64,000 bases of DNA, from positions 372,001 through 436,000 of the forward strand of contig BLLK01000023.1 of NCBI GenBank assembly GCA_021927905.1, read 5' to 3'. Below, in pieces: positions 53,701-61,498 of the stretch. The notes under the pieces were generated by a model. It did not search any database. It had not been told where the DNA came from and saw only the letters and a list, made by a program, of their open reading frames with translations. Within the stretch, counting starts at the first letter, position 1. Each line of letters starts with the position of its first letter. The position numbers and the translations under genes are program-made. Source of the DNA: Chaetoceros tenuissimus. Taxonomy: Eukaryota > Bacillariophyta > Thalassiosirophyceae > Chaetocerotales > Chaetocerotaceae.

Positions 53701-54220
53701 GAAGTCTCCAAATACATGGAAAAGGTGCAGATGGCTTGTTTCAAATCAGAGGAAAAAAGAGAAACGTATTTCCAAGTATTGTAACGAAGAATTTGCCAAT
53801 GGAGATGTGTTTGAGAATTGTCGTCAGAGCTGCAACCAGTGTTAAGAATTGAGCGATTGCTGCTCCGTATTTGTTGTGTGTTGTATTTGGCCATGTAAGG
53901 TACTAGCACGAAAGTGATTTGTGTAGTATGAGATGAGCTTAAAAAGAGTGTATTGTGGAGCAAAGTATCATGCTTTGCTCATCATAAAATTAAATATTTG
54001 TCTATTTGTTACTTTTTGGTTGATTGATATGAATTAATTTCTCTAGTATACTCAGGCAACATGAAAATTTTTCGATGTTGCCTCTGTAGAAAGACTTGGT
54101 TTATGGCGCAACGTTCATCTTTTCAACAATCTTTAAACTAGAATGACCGTGGAAGAGAAAAGACTGTACTTGTATGCACCAAGTATTGGGCACTCTAGCT
54201 ATTCCGTAAATGTCTCATTG
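50115..54220. repeat. Right arm of the large inverted repeat
   Basis: Mirror of 45240-49292. Arm length differs by about 50 bases, partly the 24-bp Ser/Pro repeat indel. Similarity ends near GGGCACTCTAGCTATTCCG. Confidence 0.9.
50768..53845 (+). CDS. Secreted C-type lectin / EGF / Ser-Pro-rich protein, right copy
   Basis: Five exons: 50768-51379, 51456-51849, 51940-51959 (20 nt, encoding CPDTES), 52074-53312, 53399-53845; 903 residues, frames checked. By residue: signal peptide 1-23; N-domain to about 155; Ser/Pro to 204; C-type lectin about 210-330 (EPNN, WNDAKC); Ser/Pro about 343-405; beta-rich domain to about 540; PSDIPSDQPS region to about 690; EGF-like about 700-745; two Cys modules to the end. 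It carries an extra 8-residue PSARPSVK-type unit compared with the left copy. The exon-intron structure is identical in both, including the microexon. Confidence 0.92.
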
Positions 54221-54398
54221 ATCATTATAACTAAATATAAATATAATATTTTTAGTACAGTTTTGATTTAATATAGGTTTATGTTCGAATTGGTAAAGTT
54301 CATTTTTTTCTTTTATTATTTTTAGTTCTAAATTTGAGCGTTATAATGATTGTAACGTCTTGTTGTCCCCTCACAAAAGCTAAAAACGTAGATTTTAC
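53846..54398. other. Diverged outer arm and flank
   Basis: Holds the lectin 3' UTR and outer right arm (to about 54220), then AT-rich sequence up to the MITE target site. No gene is seen. Confidence 0.5.
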
Positions 54399-55083
54399 CC
54401 CGTGCACAAATTGGGGGGTATATTTTCATCTGGGGGAATTACACCTTTTTAAGCTAAATCACTGTTAATTCGACTTTGCAGATTTTCTTCAACTAATTTA
54501 ACTATAAGAAAAGACCCGGAAGTTTACGCGACAGCAACGCTAACAAAAACCTATATCACCTCCACTTTGCATGAAATGCATTGAATAGACCTAATTCTTA
54601 TGAGTAGAAACTCGTGCAAACTTTTGAATAAAAGACTATAGGTATAACTCGAATAGATTGCGAAGGCTGCACGAGTTTCTACCATGTAGAAGAGATGCTA
54701 TAGTAGAGGAAGTCAAGACTGAGAAGGTGGGAAACACACAACACTTTCGGATCGATTGAAATCAATTCACAACACTCTACAAGCATCAGCATTCGATGCA
54801 ATATACATAGAGACTAATAATTGTTTATTGATGTAAAAGATTTGTTCCAATATCAGTTTATTGTTGTGTACAGAGCCTTTGTATTCACTCCATTGTGGTG
54901 TTCGTTTGCATGTTCGTTTGAGTTTGGTGTTCAGATGTGGAAGGAGAGCAGCAACAGAGAGCACCGGTATATAATGTACGTACTCTACGATGCAAATATG
55001 AAATGTCGCAGAAATCCCTTTTTACTTAAGCCCCTCCCCTCTCCTAAAAAGATGAAAATATACCCCCTAATTTGTGCACGGGG
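54399..55083. mobile_element. 685-bp MITE, Mutator-like by target duplication
   Basis: Terminal inverted repeats of 34 bp with one mismatch: CCCCGTGCACAAATT, then GGGGGTATATTTTCATCT. Both ends are flanked by the 9-bp direct repeat TAGATTTTA (54390-54398 and 55084-55092). A 9-bp duplication is typical of Mutator-like elements. No transposase ORF lies inside. An internal perfect 15-bp inverted repeat (54604-54618 and 54668-54682, GTAGAAACTCGTGCA) makes a hairpin with a 49-nt loop. Confidence 0.88.
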
Positions 55084-55358
55084 TAGATTTTACCTCTCAA
55101 CGGCTCTCTTGAGGAGGAAAAATTTGTTACGTAAAAAACACAAACAAACCACAAGAAGTAAGAAACAAACTTTCTGTGGCTCATTCTTTCAAACAGCATT
55201 CATATAAACCCAATGCAGTAAATTTTTCATGGTCTATAGGAACCAAGACTTATCTTGACAGCGCTATTTTGGAAAAGCTATACGTAACTAGAGAGCTGTC
55301 AGTTTGCGAGTAGAACCAACATGCAAACAAGATAGATATAGAAAGAATAACTTTTGTC

Positions 55359-56612
55359 ATGATGAAACAAGGAAATAGACAGCAAAGAGGATTCTATAAA
55401 CTTCTACCGCCAAGTGTGCTACTGCTTCTATTTCTGTTGTATTGTTTCATATTGACTAGATTGCACTATGGGCTCAACAATTGCGACACAAATCAAAGTT
55501 TAGTAAGCAACAATGGTTTCAGAAAGAACAACGAATCGAGTGCACTAGGAAGAAATAAAGACAAAGTAGACAGCCAGAAGCCTATTGCGATGGTACATGT
55601 CGGTCCGCACAAGACTGGATCTACAATGATTCAAAGTGAAATGGTGCGTCTGTCCAAAGAGTTGGAGTTGGATGGCTACACTATATTGCAAAAGACAGAT
55701 CTTCCTGGAGGACACAAACCTAGTAAAACTGCAGCTACTCTGGCATTTGCCATTAAGCGTGAGCGAGAAGATGTGAATATTATATTTGACTTTTTAAAGT
55801 TCATGCGAAAGAACAAGTCTTTGAATAAAAACATCATGATTAGTTCCGAAGAATTTTCAAGGCCTTTGGAACAAATTGAAAACGTAGAATGGCTCTTTGA
55901 GCCGTACTTTGATGTTCACATCGTCGTGGTGTATCGAAACTTTTACCAATGGCTTTCTTCACTTTACTTTGAATGGCATAAGGAATTGAAGGATGAATTT
56001 GATAGCTATGGTGCTTGGATTGCAAAGCAACACACCATTACATCTCCAATATCAATGCATCCGATGCAGCCAGCAATAGTATTTCGAGAATTCAACAAGA
56101 AATTTGCCAACATTACCATGATTAATTTTCATGGCAAAGATGGACTCGTACCAGAGTATTTTTGTAGCAAAGAAATTGGCACAAAACATGCTTGTGATTA
56201 TATCCAAAAAGAACAAAAGCCGACAGTGTTCAAGAACAAAGGACATACACTTGAGTTTCGAAGGTTGTTGAATTATGCAATATCAAAGGACTTAGCGAGT
56301 AAGTCATTGCAAGTCAATGATTATACCATGAAAAAGACTACCAAAAAGATTCAAGACTTTTACGAACAGCAGAGCGATAGACCACCATTGAAATGTTTAG
56401 ATCGAAGCATTGCAGACCATATTCTGAAACATTCTATAGAGCAAGAGCTAGTGTTTGCTCCTGATGATTTCAGGAACAGAGGTGGAGAAACTCAATTCAA
56501 GGAGGACTTTGAGAAACATTACCAAAGCAAAATGTGTGCTCTTGACCTAGCTACTATTGTGAAGGAGGAAAAGTGGATTTCATTTTTCAACAGCTTGGAT
56601 GGGAAGACATGA
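55359..56612 (+). CDS. Type II membrane sulfotransferase-like protein
   Basis: Intronless, 417 residues, first of two adjacent ATGs. A short cytoplasmic tail and membrane anchor at about 15-38 (LLPPSVLLLLFLLYCFILTR) are followed by a stem. The PAPS-binding loop VHVGPHKTGST lies at 79-89, and the second PAPS motif at about 190-205 (VVVYRNFYQWLSSLYFEW, with the Arg). The middle segment ISSEEFS also recurs in this family. Such Golgi enzymes transfer sulfate from PAPS to glycans. Acceptor is unknown; diatom surface polysaccharides and glycoproteins are plausible. Confidence 0.85.
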   Translation: MMKQGNRQQRGFYKLLPPSVLLLLFLLYCFILTRLHYGLNNCDTNQSLVSNNGFRKNNESSALGRNKDKVDSQKPIAMVHVGPHKTGSTMIQSEMVRLSKELELDGYTILQKTDLPGGHKPSKTAATLAFAIKREREDVNIIFDFLKFMRKNKSLNKNIMISSEEFSRPLEQIENVEWLFEPYFDVHIVVVYRNFYQWLSSLYFEWHKELKDEFDSYGAWIAKQHTITSPISMHPMQPAIVFREFNKKFANITMINFHGKDGLVPEYFCSKEIGTKHACDYIQKEQKPTVFKNKGHTLEFRRLLNYAISKDLASKSLQVNDYTMKKTTKKIQDFYEQQSDRPPLKCLDRSIADHILKHSIEQELVFAPDDFRNRGGETQFKEDFEKHYQSKMCALDLATIVKEEKWISFFNSLDGKT

Positions 56613-56719
56613 TTGAGTGACGAGTCGAGACTAAGGACGTAGAATAGAAAAAAGAGAAATGACACTTGGTTGTACATCTTTTGCAGCAGTAATAATGTCT
56701 TGACAAGAAACAGTTGGTG

Positions 56720-56983
56720 TTAGCTCTTCAGTAGGTCCAACATTGCGTCCCCCACTATTTGCTTTTCAGCTGCTTTTCTATCGACTTGGTCACAAACTCT
56801 CTGAAGAGCCGCCATTAATGCACCGCTTGCCACACTAGAGAAATCAGCACCACTGAACGAGTTAGGAATGGAATCTATAACTTTATTTACAATGAAATGA
56901 GCAGTCTTTCCATCTACAAAAGGAAACTTCCTCATTTGAGCAGCAAGAATTTGTACTTGATCTTTTCTTTTATCTTGCAAGAC
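56720..56983 (-). pseudogene. Orphan 3' exon resembling the PEX6 AAA-ATPase C-terminus
   Basis: An 87-codon open segment begins at a splice-acceptor-like ATCTAG and ends in a stop. It reads KRKDQVQILAAQMRKF, then IPNSFSGADFSSVASGALMAALQRV, the helical lid that follows AAA domain D2, best matched to PEX6 (peroxisome biogenesis). No Walker A or B sequence is found upstream to the tandem repeats at 57.3 kb, so the rest of the gene is missing or lies across a very long intron. The reading frame shows no sign of decay. Confidence 0.55.
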
Positions 56984-57385
56984 CTAGATATATCAATCTA
57001 TCATATCTACTAGGGCGAAGTAGAGCTGGATCTAAGGGATCTGAGCGCTACAGGAGGACATGAAATACAAAGAAACAAAGGACGAGGAAGAAGAGGGAGG
57101 GGACCTGCTCTTGACTATCTAGCTAGTTTCATTTATGAAAAGGATTGAAAGCAAACCCATCTCATCTTTGAAAATGGCAAAAGGAGCACGAGTGGATTCA
57201 AGTTTACATATTCAAACAAATTGCTGCTAAGGTCTCTTCGAAAAGCTGTGATTTCCGAAACAAGCAAGCAAAGCAAATTCTCTCTCGTTTCCTCACTTCT
57301 TCAAATTGAGAAAAACCAAGGATAGAAAAGCTTCTTCCCGAACCGGTTCTGTCAAAGCAAAATTAGCCAAATGGATACAGAATTC

Positions 57386-58248
57386 GGTGCACATTAAATC
57401 TAGGGTAGATCTTTCACACGTAAATCTCTACCCCCTTTTCTTCCCTTTCCTTCCTTTTCTGAAATCTCTCGCTTGCTTTTCCTCATCATTACTTACTCAC
57501 TTGAATACTTACAATATTTTGCTTGATTGTGTGATAAAAAGTACCTTACTTTACCTACTTTTCATTTACAAGTGGATATTACTGTATTGTAAAATATTCC
57601 TTATTGAATCAAACAACATGTGCCTTCTAATTTTTATATGTCAAAAATAAATGCTCTATTATTATAAATACAGAGTGAAGTGCAGTATTGCTACGGATGT
57701 GTATACCAATGATGTGTGATATATGACGTCGAATATTTCAAGCGTATGTACTGTATCAATACAAGTTTACAATGATGAGTGGTATATGACGTCGGTTGTA
57801 TCAAGCGTATGTACTTGTATAGTAGAGCTAAACAATGATGAATGGTATATGACGTCGAATCTTTCATGCGTAGGTACTGCAGCAAGTATCTTTCATTTGA
57901 CTTGATTTATTTCTTTATTGTAGTCGCATAAGAATAATCAAAAGTTGATTGTTGTACTACTATGCCCTTTTTGGTGTTATTTCAAATAGATTTAAATGGA
58001 TGATATGCTGCAATGATCATATTGGATTTTTTGATGATGAGAAAATGTTATGGTTTCATGTACTACCATACACGTGTACTACCGTGGTTAGTGGTAGTGC
58101 TGCTTTTTGGACTTGAGAAATTTTTGGAAACATGAAGACAGTTAATGGGAATGGAGGTGTCAAAATATACAAATCAGAGTCAACCAGAGTCAATTATGTA
58201 TTGACAGATTTACGTGTGAGAGATCTGCCCTAGATTTAATGTGCACCT
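57386..58248. mobile_element. 863-bp inverted-repeat DNA element (MITE-like)
   Basis: Termini GGTGCACATTAAATCTAGGG and the matching inverted segment agree over about 42 bp with two mismatches. It is nested in a tandem-repeat unit. By comparison with the intact unit at 58338, about 6 bases (ATCTCG) are replaced at the insertion site, and no clear target duplication is seen. No transposase ORF. Family unassigned. Confidence 0.7.
57705..57890. repeat. 64-bp minisatellite with TGACGTC cores, three units
   Basis: Three units of about 62-66 bp share TATATGACGTCG and CAAGCGTATGTACT-like text. TGACGTC is the palindromic core bound by ATF/CREB-type bZIP factors. It lies inside the inverted-repeat element. 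Confidence 0.85.
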
Positions 58249-58911
58249 AACGGTTCTAAAAGCAGATTATATATCTAAATTAGCAACACAATGTATCAAA
58301 TTTATAAACCTAACGTATTAATCGAAAAACTAAAAACTTCTTCCCGAACCGGTTCTGTCAAAGCAAAACTAGCCAAATGGATACAGAATTCATCTCGTAA
58401 CGGTTCTAAAAAGCAGATTATATATCTAAATTAGCAACACAATGTATCAAATTTATAAACCTAACGTATGATAGAAAAACTTCTTCCCGAACCGGTTCTG
58501 TCAAAGCAAAATAAGACAAATGGATTAGCAAATTTATAAACCCAACGTATCCATTATTTTTTGGAAAAACACATAACTTTTCGTGTTCATTTTTGTACTG
58601 GTGCTAACATAACAGATAACAGTTCAATCTCTCAGCCTCTCAAGACATCAAAGTAAGCCCACACCTCCTAAATTTTACATAAGGAACTGCAGTGGAAACC
58701 AGAAAGAATCACAACGAGATCCTTGCTTGGCTGGTGTAGCTACGACAATTTTTTACCCTGTTACAAATAACATGCATTATTCCCTAAATTTGTAGTACAA
58801 CACACATCAGGCTATAAAATCTGTTTTGAAATGAATACAATGCTACGATTCTAATATATTTCTTCTTTCATTTATATAACAGGAGACACATTATTACGAC
58901 GCCCAAACAAG
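58249..58911. other. Tandem-repeat copies 2 and 3 and M11 protease promoter
   Basis: 58338-58530 carries repeat copies; 58530-58911 is AT-rich and should hold the promoter of the protease. No gene is seen. Confidence 0.5.
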
Positions 58912-61434
58912 ATGAAAGCACTGGTTGGATATGATCTTCTCTTCTTCTTTGTTTGTGTCGGAGGAAGTAAAGTTCAAAGCCTCGAAGTTGAAGCTCCTGA
59001 AAGAGAAATCACAGAGGTTCCTCGCCATGACAAGATGCTTTCTGCTCATGATTTCAGGGTAAGTCACCTTGACTTTTTAGTGCATATGTTGAAGAATGTT
59101 GACGGATACTCTAACAAATATTTTCTTTTTTTATCCCAACGCTTTCCAGAATTTTGTCTCCATCTCAGAGTCAACACTAAAAATCGATTCGATTGTTGAT
59201 AAAAGGAGTTTGAATGATACTAACTTGGATGCTCTTGGCAAACTACGTAATAGCTCAAAGGAACAAAACTCACGGCAATTAGATGATGAGGTAACTGTTG
59301 AATGTGTAGTATCAGAGATTCATGGACTTTTTCCTCCAGAGGAAGGTAACAGAGAAGAATCAATCTATGGATGTTCATCCGATGTAGATGACTCGACGTA
59401 CTTTTTCAATGGAGACCCTACTACCCTACTTGGAGAAAAATTCATTAGTGGTGATACTCTCTTATCTGTCTCACTCAATGCTTTCAAAAGTGATGGGTTG
59501 ATCGATATTGAGCAAGCATCTATTCCAGGTTCATCGGCTGTGACCCTTCTCAGTGAAAATTCTACAAGAAGAAGAAGATTGACTCAAACTGGATCCTATG
59601 ATGTTTTGGTCATCCGTGTTGAATCTTCTGACGGATCTGTAACACCAAATCAAAGTGAGGCACAAATGGCAAACGATGTTTTTGAAGATGAACACAATTT
59701 GGCAAAGGGTTATGATGAATGTTCTAATGGGCTACTTCAATTTCAACCTGCATCAGGCAATGGAGTCATCACTGTGAAAACAAATGAGACTCTCAATGGT
59801 ATGGGTTGGCGGACATGCGGTACTATTGCTCTTGATGGTGCTGGATCTATTGATAGGGATTACACAATGATCGTATGCCCTTCGGTCGTGGATTTTGGCG
59901 GAGCAGCTGCCTGGGGACAACTGCAAGGAACAATTAGTTGGTATAAATCAACATATGCAAGTGTTCCTATTGTGCAAATTCATGAAATTGGTCATGTAAG
60001 TACTTGAAAAGATAAACATGTTTTCGATGAAACCAAAATTGTTGAGTATACTCACATTTTTTGATTACTATAGAATCTTGGACATCGTCACTCTGGACAG
60101 AGTGGAGTTGAATATGCTGACCCTACCTGCAACATGGGAAACCAAGGTTCATGGACCGACAGTGGATCAAAATATTGCTTCAATGCTGCAAAGACATACG
60201 CAAATGGATGGTACAGCGCGTACCATCATACTATGGATCCTTCTACAGAAGAATTTGACTGTAAAATGTATGGAATCAATGCGGTTCGTGATGGAACTAT
60301 TTCAGGTAATGGAAAAGTTGTCATAAAACTTCAGGGTCAAGGAGAAAAGGATTTGTACCTTATGTTTCAACGCAAGGCAGGTGCAAATAGTCAGATTCCA
60401 CAATACGGAGACAAGGTCGTCATCACTGAACAACAGTCAACGTATTTAGCTAACAGCTCATGGCAGGCTGCTCTCGGGGAAGGTGAATCTTTCTCTTTTG
60501 GATGGGGGTCTGGACTATCTGAGATCAAGGTTTGTGACATTAATCTACAAGAGTCATATGCAAAGATTGTAGTTGGAGAATCTGGTCAAGTACCTTGTAA
60601 TCAACCTTCAAACCAACCATCATTATCAACATACCCATCGAATCAACCATCCAATATACCATCATCTGAGCCGTCACTTCTCCCATCTGATCAACCAAGT
60701 TTGCTTCCGTCATCGATGCCATCAGATATTCCTTCAGACGTACCATCGGATCAACCAAGTTTGGCTCCGTCTGATGTACCATCGGATATTCCGAGCGACA
60801 GTCCTTCTGATCAACCATCTGGTGCGCCAAGCAATGCGCCTTCTGATATTCCTTCTGACAATGTAAGTTTTTCATGTGTGATTTTTATTTAGAAAATTTT
60901 CATCAAGAACAAGTATTCAATTTGTAATTCTTATTATAGCCGTCAATTTCTCCCTCTCCAACATTTCCGGCAGTGTTAATAACCAAACAAGAAGTAGCAG
61001 TCTCATTTACAGGCTTGTCTGGTGCCCTAACTAAAGCTGAACTTGAAGAAATCATTCAAAAATTGGAGACCATTTCCAAGAATACACTTATTGCTACGTT
61101 GAAAGCTAACGGTATGAAAATTGATCCAGATAATATCATTGTCACAACAATAGTGAAATCTTCAAGAAGACTAAGATCAAGAAAGCTAAGATCTCTACAA
61201 GGCAGTACGACTATTGAACAGACTCTTACGTTCGATGCTCCCACTTCCACTGTTGACACTGGTGCTATTGGAACTGGTATTGCGGATGACATTGTGAGCG
61301 ACAATGGCCTTGTTGCAGCTGGAATCACTGTTGATGTTCAATTGGTGCCTAAATTAGAAAGAAAACCATGTGACGGGGTGACCTGTGGATACGCTGGAAA
61401 GTGTGTCCTCTCAGAAACTGACTCGATGTTGTAG
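58912..61434 (+). CDS. Gametolysin-type (peptidase M11) metalloprotease, 3' end cut by a retrotransposon
   Basis: Four exons: 58912-59058, 59150-59995, 60074-60862, 60940-61434; 758 codons plus stop, frame kept throughout. A signal peptide precedes a propeptide and the zinc protease domain. The metzincin motif HEIGHNLGHRHSG spans the second intron, and the Met-turn region is EYADPTCNMGNQG. These are gametolysin/autolysin (M11) marks; in Chlamydomonas they digest cell-wall glycoproteins. A PSNQPS/PSDIPSDQPSLLPSS linker like that of the lectins follows, then a helical-beta region, and an EGF-like start (CDGVTCGYAGKCVLSE). The last residues and stop come from the Copia LTR at 61427, so the EGF module is truncated. 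Confidence 0.88.
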
Positions 61435-61498
61435 ACTAGTGAATTTGTTGAGGTAATTGCTACTAAGTAATTAGCGAAATAAATGAACTAGTTACACA
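61427..61498 (-). repeat. Putative short 3' LTR of the Copia element
   Basis: Begins TGTTGTAGACTAGT and ends ACTAGTTACACA on the plus strand: imperfect inverted ends with the TG..CA rule, placed exactly between the broken EGF codons and the end of pol. At 72 bp it would be very short for an LTR. The second copy is outside the window, so the assignment is inference. Confidence 0.5.

Larger units (their letters stand above)
57322..58530. repeat. Dispersed tandem repeat of about 150 bp, three copies, first one split
   Basis: The unit starts CTTCTTCCCGAACCGGTTCTG and ends near AAATTTATAAACCTAACGTA. Copies start at about 57330, 58338 and 58481; the last is internally shortened. Copy 1 is interrupted at its GAATTC by the 860-bp inverted-repeat element and resumes at TAACGGTTCTAAAAGCAG (58249). 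Confidence 0.8.

Noticed and set aside
57306-57650. 114-codon open frame over the repeat junction
   Set aside because: It crosses the end of an inserted repeat element and has no conserved sequence.
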